Positions 46,004-59,203 of a stretch of 64,000 nt of DNA are shown here, one piece after another; position 1 is the first letter of the stretch, and every line of letters begins with the position of its first letter. The notes beneath the pieces are model-generated. The model ran no database searches and was not told the origin of the DNA. It saw only the letters and a program-made list of their open reading frames with translations. This DNA comes from Cymodocea nodosa. Its lineage: Eukaryota; Streptophyta; Magnoliopsida; Alismatales; Cymodoceaceae. The stretch covers positions 12,787,001 through 12,851,000 of the forward strand of contig JAZBRI010000008.1 of assembly GCA_036874045.1 (NCBI GenBank). The letters run 5' to 3'. Both the position numbers and the translations under genes were made by a program.

Positions 46004-47137
46004 TGTAGGATCATCTATATCACAAGAGGGGGGGTGAATTGCGTCTTTAGTAATTAAAATACTAGCAGAATTTACAATATCTTTTCAGCTCAATTGCCTT
46101 CTTGAAGGTTTTGATACAGTAGTGTTCGATATACAATTCAAATAGAAAAATCCAGTTCTTATTCGAAACTAATTTCGAATTGTATAAAACCTGATCTTTA
46201 TGCACACAGCTTCTTTCCTTCTCTTTGCTCAGCTTTTGTATCTCTTCTTCTCCAATTGTCGAATTTCCAGACTTCTTACATTTGCAGCTCATTTTCTGAA
46301 ATTGCTTGGAATTTTGAACTTCTTCTGATATTGGAGAATTTTTTAGAATATGAATATTCAAACTTAACTTTTCAGTAAGGGATCTAGATTGAATATTCAG
46401 ACTTGGTTTTTGAGATTGGGATCCTCTGTTGTAATGTAGCTCGTACTCTTTATTAGTAGTCGAACTATGTCTTTACGTTCAGCATGTTCATCCACTTAAT
46501 CCATAATCCATGTGCTAATTTTTTCTTTAATCCAAATTACTATCTTTTTGAGTTTCCACTTTCTCCACTATCATTTTGAATTTCCACGATCTCCACTTGT
46601 AGATTCATCGAGACTTTATTTTCCTAAAGTCTTGTAGAATATCTTCTAAGTCTTCGATTCAGTCGAACACTTATCCTTTAAGTCTTGTAAAAACTTGAAT
46701 ACTTATATGTAACTCTTCGAGTTTTTGCACCTGCAAAACATGTGACTAAACATAGCAAACTTATTTGTTCGTTAGTCATTTTATAAAACTCGAAGACTTA
46801 TCTATCCATGTGTATAAAAACTTGAACAGTCATCTAACTATTCGATTTTCATTACCGAATGCACATGGAAAACACGTGACAACTTAAAACATTAAAAACA
46901 CACGTGTAGATAACTTAACTATACGAGTTTTTTTAACATAAACTATTCAACAAAAACGAAACGTTAACTATTCGAAAGTTTAACTACCGAAAATATAACT
47001 CTTCGGAAAACTTTAACTTATCCAACATAAAAATGAAACTTTCCGATAATCTGTTAACTATTATACTTAGAGAATATTATTTAGACTTATTTAAAAACTT
47101 TAATAAAGCATATATCATCAAAACAAAATTCCTAACA
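46004..47137 (-). repeat. Copia-C LTR (5')
   Basis: 1134 bp, TGTAGGATCATC...ATTCCTAACA. Shares with LTRs A and B the U5-end module GGATC...AGAGGGGGG-TGAATTG and the terminal ATCAAAACAAAAT string. Only one LTR of this family is in the window. Confidence 0.9.
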
Positions 47138-47232
47138 ATAATCATATGCCATATTCTCAATTATAGAAAAAACACACAACACTCCTCTTGCTATTAAAAC
47201 AAAACATCACTCACAGTTGCTTAGCTTCTCAA

Positions 47233-47309
47233 TCCCTAGCAAAGGTGCCAGAAAACTTGTATTAATGTGAAAGGTTAGATCAGACAATTTGTCCCTGGCA
47301 ACGACGCTA
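47233..47309 (-). other. Two tRNA-Asp primer-site-like units (G3)
   Basis: + strand TCCCTAGCAAAGGTGCCA (47233-47250) and TCCCTGGCAACGACGCTA (47292-47309), each followed by GAAAACTTGT. Spacing 59 bp, compared with 64 in G2. Confidence 0.75.
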
Positions 47310-47316
47310 GAAAACT

Positions 47317-49327
47317 TGTCTATAGGGTTCGTTAACTTCTATTTTTACTTGTTTAATTTGTCTTTAGGCTTATATCAATAATTACTTTTAGAAGTAAACT
47401 AACAACCTTTCACACAAATTAGATATTCATTCCAATTTGTATTTTAACTACTAGTGCACAGTGTATATTGTATTTATGTGCAAGTACAGGTTGATCCCAC
47501 AGAGATTGAGTAAGAATTGTGTACTGTTCCAATTTTAATAATGGAATTTATGTGTTCAGTAAGCACTCGGTTGAGTTATAGTTAACACAATGAACCAAGT
47601 TTGTGGAGTTATGGCTAACTCAACAGACTAACCTCGTGGACTTAAGTTAACTCCACGAGTCTATCTTTCTAGTTTAATACTACTATTTACAAAGGAATTT
47701 AGCCAACCATTGGGTGGTTCCACAGATTGTAAATAACATCAATTAAGCTCTTTAATGTTAGTTAACATTAGATTTATCATTAAGAAACAGTAACATTCAG
47801 ATATTTCAAACAGTAACTATTAAAGTCTTTAAGTATCTGGAACGAATCAATTTCAGTAAACTGTAAAACTATTTTCTATTTTCGAAATCAAACAAACATA
47901 AAAAACATTCACAATACTAATAATGATAACATTAATCACGATACAAAACAAACAATACAACACTTAAATAATAAATATAAACACAGATAAGTTGTTTTTG
48001 GTATTTTTGTTTTGATATGTTCATGAAAATGGGCGAAAGTTGAAATGTAAAAATCTTTATCGATAGTAAAAACTTCCATCACTACATGCGACGCGATTAT
48101 ACCACTAAAAGCTTAATTACTTACAATCCTACCTCCTCTCCCTATAGAATCGCAAGTCCAAAATTGCAAGATGATCTCCTCTTCAGCATACTAGCATCAA
48201 CCCGAAACCAAGGCTAGAAGCTTTACGATCTCCTGAGATATGAGTCGGTGCTTGGTGAAAATGGCTTCCCTTCCCGCGATGCGATCACTCCTCATAGTGG
48301 TTGTCAGGCACTGTGTTTGGCTTGGAATCGACCTAACATCTGGAAAGTATCCACACAGACCTCCGATGGTTGGTGATTATGGTGGTGTTGATGATTTTTG
48401 GTGATGGTGTGGATGCTTTAGTGAACTTCCGACGCTACCTATAGTTAGCGTGGTCCTCCACCTATGCACACACTGCCAACCACACTTTCTTCATTTTTCT
48501 CTTCTTTTATATTTCTTCCGTTGTAACTACTTTTACTTTGATGATCGGTTGGATTTCCTTCATCCATATCAACGATGGTGATTTCTTCTTCCTTCCACAA
48601 GTGAATTCCTGCATGATACATGCAATCATGGTTTTCCTTCGAATGTCCTATTTCTCTAACTACTACAGTAGCATATTAGGAAATAAATGGTCCATGGAGT
48701 TATAGATAACTCAACGAACTTACTTCATTGATTTAACTATAAAACACGTGCAATAAAGAAATAAGCTGCTAACATAACGTGTTACCTTAGTGCGTATTCA
48801 TGTAACTCAACGCGTACAGTTATGCTAACTTAACGAGTTAAACATGTGAATCTCACATGATATACTAAAGCATTTACATTCAACACGTACATAATTCTAA
48901 CTTAACAAGTTCAGATATTTCAGACACTTACAAACCTAACTATCCGATGCCCAGATGCATTTTGGATAGTTAATAGATAACTTACCAAAAATCTACTTAA
49001 GTAATGCATTAAGGTTTCAACACATGTACTCTAGGAAATAATAAAATAATCTTCTATCGTTAAAAACATAACTGTTCGGTACATGCAATATAACTCTCCG
49101 AAATAATAGAAAATTCGAATACTTAAGAATTTCACAACCTACAATTCTCCGATAGTTCAGAAATGTGCTAAATTAACATTAATTCCCTGAAATTATGTAG
49201 ATTCCTTCATTAAAGCATATAATAGTGCAATTATAACATAATGGCTTAATTCTTATATGATAAGCTAAATATTATGTAATTAACCATCATTTAACCGTTA
49301 ATATTATGCACTTTTTCATTCTAAACA
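47317..49327 (-). repeat. Gypsy LTR R3 (5' LTR of G3)
   Basis: About 2.0 kb; ends TTCATTCTAAACA. Closely follows R2, including AAATAAGCTGCTAAC near 48760 and the last 130 bp. Holds CCGTTGAG-type and GGATAGTTA motifs and at least one CACGTG (about 48745). No gene. Confidence 0.85.
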
Positions 49328-49367
49328 ATCATCAACAAAATTTATCTTTTTGTGGAGTTTAAGCATT

Positions 49368-50800
49368 TTACACATCACATAGCCTACAAATACCCAAATT
49401 CAATCTTATGTTGTAGAATGTATTTTCATCTAGAGGTTTTGTAAATATATCAGCTAATTGATTTTTACTAGACACAAATCCTAATTTAATTTTTCCTTTG
49501 ATTACGTTATCTCTTAGAAAATGATGTCTAACCTCTATATGCTTTGCTTTAGAATGCAATACAGGATTTTTGGAAAGATTTATTGTAGAACTACTATCAC
49601 AATAAATCTTAGTTGTATCATAAGATAATCCAAAGTCTTCTAAAGTTTGCCTTATCCATCGAATCTGAGTGCAACACAGTACAATAGCAACATATTCAAC
49701 TTCAGTGGTTGAAAGTGCGACACAGTTTTGCTTTTTACTAAACCATGACACCAAATTATTTTCCAATAATTGACATGTGCCATTGGTACTCTTTCTATCA
49801 GATTTAGATCCTGCATAATCATCATCAGTATATCCTATAAGATCTATAGAACTATCCTTAAAATAATACAGTCTGAATTTTTTAGTTCCTTGTATATATC
49901 TAAATATTCTTTTAACAGCAATTGAGTGTGATTCTTTAAGATTAGATTGAAATCTAACACAAGCACACACAGTAAACATAATATCAAGTCTACTAGTTGT
50001 CAAATAAAGTAAAGAACCAATCATACTTCTGTATTTTCTTTGATCTATTGATTTTCCTATGTCATCAATATCTAACTTTAAAGAAGTACTCATAGGAGTT
50101 CTTCGAATCCTTGTATCATTAAAATTAAATTTCTTAAGCATTTCATTTGCATATTTTTCTTGATTTAAAAATATACCTTTATCCATTTGCTTAATTTGAA
50201 GTCCTAGAAAATATGGAAGCTCTCCTATCATACTCATTTCAAACTGACTAGCCATCTCTTCAGAAAATATTTTTATCAGTTTGTTAGAAGTTGCTCCAAA
50301 GATTATATCATCCACATATATTTGAACAACAATCTAATCTTTATCATCTCTCTTGATAAATAGAGTATGGTCTACTTTTCCCATGATATATCCTTATTCT
50401 ATTAGAAAAGTAGATAACCTTACATACCACGATCTAGGTGCTTGCTTCAAACCAAATAAGGCTTTCTTCAATTTATACACATAGTCAGGATTTTTAATAT
50501 CTTCAAATTCAGGTCGTTGTTTTACATACACTTCTTCATTAATTAACCCATTTAGAAATGCACTCTTTACATCCATTTAATATAGTTTAAAATCCATATA
50601 ACAAGCATAGGCCAATAATATTCTAATACTTTCTAACCTAGCCACAGAAGCAAATGTTTCATCATAATCTAGTCCTTCTTCCTATGTATACCCTTGTGCA
50701 ACTAATCTAGCTTTGTTCCTTATAACTTGACCAGTCTCATTAGTTTTGTTTCTAAAGATCCCCTTTGTACCTATTATGGACTGATGTTCTGGTGGAGAGA
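49368..50800 (-). pseudogene. Copia reverse transcriptase and RNase H (A3)
   Basis: Includes [39 protein letters not shown], catalytic DDIIFGAT, FLGLQIKQMDKGIFLNQEKY and DDDYAGSKSDRKSTNGTCQ. RNase H follows with TEVEYVAIVLCCTQIRW, SKNPVLHSKAKHIEVRHH and LADIFTKPLDENTF. The 315-codon stretch 49368-50315 is the best kept. Same wording as A1. Broken. Confidence 0.92.
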
Positions 50801-50807
50801 CTAGTTC

Positions 50808-52480
50808 CTAAACATCATTTCTAATGAATTGATTTAGTTTTTCTTGCATTGCCACTATCCAATTTTCATCAGATAATGCTTCTTCTATATTCATTGGTTC
50901 CACCATAGAAACAAACATACACATACTATTTAAATTTACTGAAGCTCTATTTTTAACTCCCTTATTAATATTACCAATAACTTGAGTAATGGGATGTGAT
51001 GAAGAATAATGCCAATTTCTCTGATTTTCCTCAATATTCTCATCAACATCGAAAGGTACATCACTTTCGTCATTAGTTTGATCATTTAAGTTCATATTTT
51101 TGATTTTCTCAGATAAATCTTCAATCTCTCTATTGATCTCTAACTCTTTTGGGAAATTGATCATATCATCATTATCAGCTTTAGATTGAGATTCTCTAAA
51201 AGAATTTTCATTGAAGCTTACATAAAGGGTTTCTTCAATAGTTCTAGAAGTCTTATTATATACTCTATAGGCTTTCCTTCTAGTAGAGTAACCTACAAAA
51301 ATTCCTTCATCCGCTTTGGCTTGAAATTTATCCCTTTTATCCTTAGTATTAAAAATAAAACAATTGCAACCAAATGGTTTCATATAGGAAATTTTTGGAA
51401 CCCTATCAAACATAATTTCTAAAGGAGTTTTATTAACAAGAGGTCTTATGTGACTTCTGTTAATAACACAGCAAGCTGTATTTACTACTTCAGCCCAATG
51501 ATTTTGAGGTAAACTATGTTCATTTAACATAGTTTTGGTCATTTCCTGAAGTGATCTATTCTTTCTCTCAACAACACCATTTTGAGACGGTGCTCTTGGA
51601 AAAGAAAATATGTGATCAATGCCTTGATCTATACAGTAATTATTCATTTGATCATTATCAAATTCAGTACCATGATCACTCCTAAGTTTTTGAACAAAGA
51701 CACTTTGTTCATTTTGAACAAGATTGCAAAATATTTTAAACTTTTAAAAAACTTCTGTCTTAGATGCTAGAAAGTATACCCAAATGAATCTAGAGAAGTC
51801 ATCTACTAAAACAAATACATACCATTTACCACCAAGACTCATGATTCTTGTTGGTCCAAATAGATCCATATGTATAAGTTCTAAGACTCTCTTGCTTAAT
51901 ATATCAGTTTTGGATTTAAAAGAGTTTTTATAAAGTTTACCTAACTCACATGCATCACACATAAAGTCCTTTGAGTATTTAATCTTTGGTAAACCTCTCA
52001 CTAAATGTTTTCTAGATAATTTATGCAATAATTTCATATTTATATGCTTAATTCTTCTATGCCACAGATATACATCACTAGTTTCAGCTAGCAAACATGA
52101 ATTTAAATCAACTGCACTAGAAGGTAAAGATAAAATACATACAAAACCTTTTCTTTTAGCAATGAACTTAAGTTCATCTATACTTTTATCAATAATTTTG
52201 CATACATCATCTTCAAATAATACATAATATCCATTATCAGTTAGTTTTATAACACTCAGCAAATTAAATCCTAGGTTTTCTACCTATAATACATTCGAAA
52301 TAACACAAGTAGGAGTTATTTGAACATTGTCATACCTATGATTTTATCCTTGCTTTTGTTTCCAAATGTAACATTTCCTTTCTTAGTATTTGTAAAATTT
52401 TTTAGTAGACTCTTCTGTCCAGTCATGTGACTTGATGCTCCACTATCCAAGATCTATTTTGATGTTGTTTCCTCTTGCAA
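50808..52480 (-). pseudogene. Copia protease and integrase (A3)
   Basis: Protease signal around 52420-52480 (degraded), GAG-pre-integrase LWHRRIKHINMKLLHKL and CDACELGKLYK. Integrase HMDLFGPTRI, VDDFSRFIWVYFL and NGVVERKNRSLQEM; then FGCNCFIFN, IFVGYSTRRKAYRVY and the RT entry MQEKLNQFIRNDV. Parallel to 29097-30800 in A1. Broken. Confidence 0.9.
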
Positions 52481-52530
52481 CACAAATTAAGAAGAACTGT
52501 TTCTTGGTACCCAATGCTGTTGAGGACCAA

Positions 52531-52862
52531 GTTAATTTAACAAATTATAAACTATCTCTATTATGTTACAGATAACTCAACGAACTATCTCCATTGTGTT
52601 ACGATAACTCAACGAACCAATAATAAACAAATGTTTTTATAATAAGTATTTTACCACGTGCAAAAATAATAACTTAAGTTTATAATGCTAACCTAACGTG
52701 TTGCCTTAGTGTTCAATAGAGCAACTCAACACGTTTAGTTATGTTAACTTAACGAGTTAAACATGTGCACCTCACGTGATACAATATAACATTCGTAACT
52801 TCTAATTTCACCACGTGTACAACACTAACTTAATGAGTTCGTCTCTTCTTTTACTCACTAAC
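52531..52862 (-). repeat. Copia-A LTR fragment (A3 side)
   Basis: Matches internal parts of the A1 LTRs (about 22490-22520 and 22727-22970), with CCACGTGCAAAAATAA and TAACTTAACGAGTT. Runs in the minus-strand sense and ends at CTCACTAAC, where the + strand LTR of A2 begins. Confidence 0.8.
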
Positions 52863-54460
52863 TGTTGAGTATTTTGTTTTGATGATGTGTGTTGAGTGAA
52901 ATTAATCATATTTGCTCAATTACTATTGCTTGTGAAAGAAAATTGAAATCATTAATTAATACAAAAAAAGCTTACTGATATAAATACTTGTCTGTATTGG
53001 ATCTGAAATTATACTAAGTTAATAACTAGTCGTTTCATTGCACTAATTTCTCATTTAACTAAATGTTAAGTTAACGTGTGTTTTTATTGAAAAGCATGAT
53101 ATATTTTAAAGTTATATTTTCTGTATCATGTACAGTGCACGTTTGGAAAACTCGTTAAGTTAGAGTTTTAGTCGTATAGAGATCACGTGAGAACTCGTTA
53201 AGTTAGAGGCTTAAAGGTTAAAATATGTCACGTGAGAACTCGTTAAGTTAGTGAGTAAAAGTTTAGACAACTCGTTAAGTTAGTGTTATACACGTGGTGA
53301 AATTATAAGTTACGAATGTTATATTGTATCACGTGAGGTGCACATGTTTAACTCGTTAAGTTAACATAACTAAATGCATTGAGTTACTATATTAAACACT
53401 AAGGCAACGCATTAGGTTAGCGTTATAAACTTAAGTTGTTATTTTTTGCACGTGGTAAAATTCTTATTATAAAAACATTGGTATATTACTAGTTCGTTAA
53501 GTTATTGTAACACAACGGAGATAGTTTGTTGAGTTATCCATAACACAACGGAGTTAGTTCGTTGAGTTAGCTACAATACTTATCACGTGAATTGGCACAT
53601 GAGAAACTCGTTAAGTTGAAAATGTTAAGTTATATATATATTTGTGTTACTCATTTAGTTAACATTAAAGTAACGACTTCTTATTATACTTGATGAAAAA
53701 TTTTAGACGAGAAAGTTTATTTTGTAGAAAATTTTTCAAAGATCTAGGATTGATGATTAAAGAAAATTTGAAATGTAAACATGGGTCAGAACGCGTGTAT
53801 TTCGATGAAGGAAAAAGAAAAGACGTGAAGAAGTGAAAAACTAGTAGTGATTAAATGTGGAGGATATGCATGAAATGAAGATAAAGTATAAAAGGTATAG
53901 AATTCTCATTGATCAAATTATCCCTACACAACAAAAGAAAAATCTTTTCAAGGATCAAAAACACCTCTTCGAGGAAAATGTCTCAAGTGGAAGAAAGTTC
54001 AATGAAACATAAAAAAGTAAGATATATGTCACTGAAGATTTGAAGTATCAAGTGGAAGCAAATTTAGTGAAGTAGAAAAGGTTAGATTTACGTTACTGAA
54101 GATTTAAAGTATTAGAAGAAAGAAAATTTGGTGAAGCATAAAAAGACAAGATATTTCACTAAAGAATTACTGAAGAAGAAAGAGAAGAAGAAGAAGAAAG
54201 ATCTCAAACAGGGAGAAATGTTTTAAATTCTGCAAATTAGTTTTCTCTGTTTGTAGTTATGAAATTGTTTAGATGATACATAGTATCGAGATATAATTGA
54301 ATCTACAAATTTTGAGGAGAATTGAATTATATATTGTAATTGAAACCTTGAATAAAAATGATTTTATGAAAATAGTATCTTGACTTGTTTTTGAGTTTTA
54401 AAGTTTCAATTATATTCGCAAATATTGACCCCCCCTCTTATGTAGCCATACGGTCCTACA
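52863..54460 (+). repeat. Copia-A 5' LTR (A2)
   Basis: 1598 bp, TGTTGAGTATTTTG...GGTCCTACA. Inverted relative to A1 LTRs. Carries AACTCGTTAAGTTAG units with CACGTGAG and, near the end, the purine/pyrimidine-rich stretch at 54170-54200. Confidence 0.93.
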
Positions 54461-54462
54461 AG

Positions 54463-54474
54463 TGGTATCATAGC
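54463..54474 (+). other. Primer binding site, initiator tRNA-Met (A2)
   Basis: TGGTATCATAGC, one base from TGGTATCAGAGC, two bases after the LTR end. Confidence 0.88.
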
Positions 54475-54660
54475 TTTGTTAATAATCTTTGATATAAAAT
54501 CGATACTAACTTATTTAATATCATTGCTTATTCTACCTTCCTTGTTTTTAAACAGACATTAATATCTGAGCATAAGTTTAACTTTCTTGATTTAAGGCTC
54601 AAGTTGTTTTAAAGTTTTTAGATTGTTTAAAATCAAATAGGTTGAAAAATCTAAGGTAAG

Positions 54661-56904
54661 ATGGCTACTAGAAATGGTAATTTTTCTTTATATGAAGGCA
54701 AAAATCTTAATCGTCCTCCTTTATTTGATGGAATACATTTTGAATATTAGAAATATAGGATGACTATTTTTCTTCAAAATATAGATCATAAGTTGTGGTT
54801 CATGATTTCTAAACCATATACTCCATTATCTACCCCTTATAATACTTGGACAATTACTGAAAAAGAAAATGAAACTCTAAATGCTAAGGGCTTAAATATT
54901 TTATTTTGTGCATTGAGTTATGAAAAGTTCAGTAAAGTGTTGGCATATAAATCTACTTATGAGGTGTGGCATGCATTAGAAGTTTCACATAAAGGTACTT
55001 CTCAAGTTAAAGAGACTAAAATAAACATGTTGATTCATAAGTCTAAGCTCTTTAAGATGCATGAAGACGAAAGTATTTCTAAGATGTTTTCTAGATTTCT
55101 TGATATCATAAACTCTTTAAAATGCTTAGGAAAGAATTTTGAACAAAAAGATTTGATGAGGAAAATTCTCAGATCCCTAAGTTCTAAATGGTCTCAAATA
55201 GTAACATCAATTGAGTAATCATGAGATTTAAATGTTTATACCATAAATGAACTTATAAGAAACTTAACAGCTTATGAAGTTCAATTAAATGAATCACTGA
55301 GTCATAACAAACCAAAAATGAAGAAAGAAATAGCATTTGAAATTAATTTAGATTCTGATATATCTATTGATTCTGACGAGGATTTGATTTTGCTGACTAG
55401 GAAATTCAAGAAAGCTAGGAAACAGTAAAGGAACAGAAATGACAAACCCTCAATGTCAAAATCACTAAATGACAAGAATTCTTCATCTAGAAAGTATGTA
55501 TGTTACAACTATAAGAAACCTGGACATCTTTCTCCAGATTGTCCTATAAGGAAAAATGAAAAGCAAAGTAGGACAAATCAGAAGAAGACGGCTTAGAAAA
55601 CTTAGAAAAAGTTTTACAAGAAAAAGGCTTTGAAGGTCACTTAGGATGACACGTCTGAAGAGTCTGAATCTGAGGAATCATTATCAAAATCTTCACATTC
55701 AGAAGGAGAGCAAGAGTTAGAAGACGTTGCTCATGTGTGCTTCATGGCAGATGAGTTTGAGGTAATATCTGATCTTGAAAGTCATTCAGATTTTAACTTT
55801 GATGAATTATTATGTGCTTATCGTGCATTATTACAAAAACTTAAAGTTTGTAAACTGGAAAATAAGAATATTAGAAACTTTTTATCCATTGTGGAAGAAG
55901 AAAATTGTTTCCTATCTACTACTTTGGAAAAGTTTAAATGTGATACTGAAAATCATGCTAGAGATTTGCATAAATTTAGATTTAATGAATGTGTCTTGCA
56001 TGAACAAATACAGAATACAAATGCTGAAAAATTAAAGATAGAATTTGAAAATGAAATCTTGAGAGAAAATATAAATGAACTTGAATTAAAGATAGATAAA
56101 TTAAAACTGAGAGAGCTAGATTTAAATTCTACTATTGAAAAATGGAATTTAAGTCAAACTAAGTTAGACAAACTAACTAGTACCCCTACGGTGTTATATA
56201 AATTTGGCTTAGGATTTGATTATCCTAAATCTCAAGCCAATAAAGGATTTATTAGTTGCAATTCAAGTAAATCTAAGACTAAAATTTCTTTTATCATGAA
56301 ACAAGGTAATAAATATGTAGAAGTAGGTACTTCAAGGGATGAATCATGTAGTAATAATATAAATCAATGTGATTTGTCAAATTGTACTTCTAACATGACT
56401 ATTAATGTTTCTAAAAATCTTGTTTCTTGTTTCTTATTCTGGAAATTCAGTTTCTAATGTCCCTAAAATTTCAAACAATTGTAGTAAACTGAAAATTCAG
56501 AAACCCAAGCATGTAATTCAAAACACTAGTGTTAGACCAATTACTCATTCTACATGTGATAAATTTGAAAATTCTTATGTAGAAAAAGATTTGTATGTAC
56601 GGAAAATGTTAATACTAGTACAAAATTTTGGTATAAACTTACTGAAATGTATGAGCATGACCAAAATAAATTATCTGATAAAATTCAGTTTGGTCTTGGT
56701 TATACTACATCTGAAAATAAAAAGAATGATTATAAGAGCAATAATGCTATAAGTAAGTATGATGTTAAAAATAAGTCTATAGTACTTACAACTAATAAGA
56801 ATGTAAATGATAATGTTAAACTATTTTTAAACAAAAAGAAGAAATATGCATTTAATGAACTTGGTCCTCAACAACATTGGGTACCAAGAAAAAGTTTTTC
56901 TTAA
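54661..56904 (+). pseudogene. Copia gag (A2)
   Basis: From the ATG at 54661 the N-terminus matches A1 (LNRPPLFDG, then TPYNTWTITEKENETLNAKG). Later parts are the knuckle region near 55500-55545, an acidic run near 55650-55720, a coiled-coil (about 55850-56170, LELKIDKLKLRELDLNST) and the end LGPQQHWVPRKSFS. Same plan as A1 gag. Broken at several points. Confidence 0.88.
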
Positions 56905-57610
56905 TTTGTTTTGCAGGAGGAAACAACATCAAAATGGATCTTGGACAGTGGAGCGTCAAGTCACATGACTGGATAGAAAAGTCTACTACAAAATTTTACA
57001 AATACCATGAAAGGAAGTGTAACATTTGGAAACAAAAGCAAAGATAAAATCATAGGTATGGGCAATGTTCAAATAACTCCGACTTGTGTTATTTCGAATG
57101 TACTATATGTAGAAAACCTAGGATTTAATTTGCTGAGTGTTATAAAACTAACTGAAAATGGATATTATGTAGTGTTTGAAGATAATGTATGCAAAATTAC
57201 TGATAAAATTACAGATGAAATTAAGTTTATTGCTAAAAGAAAAGGTTCTGTATGTATTTTATCTTTACCTTCTGGTGTAGTTGATTTAAATTCATATTTG
57301 CTAGCTGAAACTAGTGATGCATATCTGTGGCATAGAAGGATTGGGCATATAAATATGAAACTGTTACATAAACTATCTAGAAAACATTTAGTGAGAGGTT
57401 TACCAAAGATTAAATACTCAAAGGACTTTATGTGTGATGCATGTGAGTTAGGTAAACTTCACAAAAACTCTTTTAAATCCAAAACTGATATTTCAAGCAA
57501 GAGTCTTAGAACTTATACATATGGATCTATTTGGACCAACAAGAATCATTAGTCTTGGTGGTAAATGGTATGTATTTGTTTTAGTAGATGACTTCTCTAG
57601 ATACATTTGG
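56905..57610 (+). pseudogene. Copia protease and start of integrase (A2)
   Basis: The protease active-site region lies near 56930-56970 (SGASSHMTG). Then MKGSVTFGNKSKDKIIGMG, GAG-pre-integrase LWHRRIGHINMKLLHKL and CDACELGKLHKNSFKSK. Only the first residues of the integrase core follow; the catalytic core is not present. Beyond it the sequence is the spacer known from A1. Broken. Confidence 0.88.
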
Positions 57611-59203
57611 GTATTTGTAGGCAATGTGATGTGTAAAATGCTTAAACTCGACATAAAAAGATAAATAGTATTGATGATGTTGTTCACCTCATAGAAATTA
57701 TACACTTATCATACATATCTAAAGTAATATCTAAACTGCTGCTTAAGATACTATGTATTTATTGTAAAATCATAGTAGTATCTTATTGATTTTAAGTAGT
57801 TTATCAATTATAATGGTTTTTACGATTTTAAGTGGAAGTGTAAATGAAAAACATTAAATACTTCTGACATTTTGAAATTTTGATTAAGTGTTTTCTTTGA
57901 ATCAAGAAAGTGCATATGATCATGCATAAATTTAACTTAATTGATTAAACTTGTAGAATAATTTATATGTAACTCATCTTAAATCGTTAATCAAAAGTAT
58001 AAGCTTATTGAAATTGATTCATATTCTCAGTAAAATCATAGAAGTAAAAATTGTATGAGATTTGTGTTTTATTGCATCTATATTAATGGAATACATATAT
58101 ATACTGTGCTTAAAATGAAAAGTGCTTACAAAGTGAAAATCTTTGAGAGTTTATTGATCAGTTTGATCACAAGCCTTTTGTACTTGAGCAGATAGGTATG
58201 TAAGGATTGTTGTCCTGAAAAAGGATTCTTTAAATCTAGCAACCTAAGGTCCTGATCAGATCTGGGATTGTTGACTGAAAGCTCATTACACGGGTATATT
58301 AGAAAGCTCTTGTATGATTCAAGCTTTTCAAACTAACTTTTAAAGAAAATTATCAAATATTACTGTTTTGAAAAGAAAAAGTTGTTTCATTAATTACAAA
58401 TATCTTTGTATCAAATATAGTTTCTACCAATATGACTACTAATTTATTGAATCAACATTAGTTCTTTTGAAAACATTTATTTGAAATACATTCTTTTATT
58501 CTCCTTGAATTAATCATATTGAGTTCAAAGTTATGTTTTGATTCATATACAGTAGGACTTGATTCTGGAGATCATTTTTGATGAAGTCAGAATAACAGAA
58601 GTTTCTGAAAAGAAAATTTAAAAGTATAGTTATACTTAACATCTATTGTTATACAAGTATATTTTGTATTTTGATTGAAAATATATATAAAGCATATTTG
58701 TAGGGGGAGGATTAACAATGTCCAAAACAGATTAATATAATTCAGAATACAAATCTTGGTTAATTTGAATTAATGTCCTCTTAAAAGCTTGATGAAATAA
58801 TTTACAAAGACAAACAAACTATTTTAGATTCAAAAGACAGGAATGTTAGAATAGTTTACAATGTTCTCAAGAAAATGATAAGGTATATCTATTGTGATGT
58901 GTTCGGAACGTTTCAGTTGGAAGCATCCAAAAATTGTTTTAAGTGTACTAACTAGACATTATGTTAGATAAGGTAATGTGTAAAACTACCTTTAGACAGT
59001 GTTTTACTCGTTAGGTTAGTTAACTCAATGAGTTATACTTGAATATTTCGGGTACCTTGATTGAATAAACTTTATTCAATATTCATTTAATATCTAAACC
59101 CAACTTCTCTTCACGTTGAGTTATTCGCCTAAAACCCTATTTAAACACTTATTACACGGGCACTTAGGTTATTCGTAAACTTTGTCAAGAAAATCTTTCT
59201 CAC
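57611..59203 (+). other. Long non-coding spacer before the extra ORF (A2)
   Basis: The start matches the tail of RNase H in A1, then the A1 spacer 26127-27686 throughout, including ATAGGTATGTAAGGATTG (about 58192) and CCTGATCAGATC. No coding frame. Two copies in opposite orientation keep the same sequence. Confidence 0.75.

Larger units (their letters stand above)
43929..47137 (-). mobile_element. Copia-C, Sirevirus-like Ty1/copia, 5' half
   Basis: Minus-strand order: LTR (47137-46004), initiator-Met primer site, gag, protease, GAG-pre-integrase and part of integrase, which stops at the edge of G2. RT, RNase H and the left LTR are not found left of G2. ATAAT after the LTR (47138-47142), before gypsy gag, may be one copy of its target duplication. 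Broken. Confidence 0.88.
47138..49327 (-). mobile_element. Athila-like gypsy element G3, 5' fragment
   Basis: A few bases of gag (ATGCCATATTCTCAATTA, as in G1 and G2), two primer-site-like units and LTR R3. The gag side is cut by Copia-C. The right LTR edge falls in the region after pol of Copia-A copy A3, where ATCAT (49328-49332) may be one copy of the target duplication. The rest of G3 is not found. Confidence 0.85.
49328..52862 (-). mobile_element. Copia-A copy A3, fragment
   Basis: Carries, on the minus strand, a short LTR piece (52531-52862), protease, integrase, RT and RNase H of the Copia-A type. Gag, leader and primer site are absent. The left end is where G3 inserted; the right end touches the LTR of A2, which runs the other way. 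Broken in many places. As host of G3 it is the oldest layer of the stack. Confidence 0.87.
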
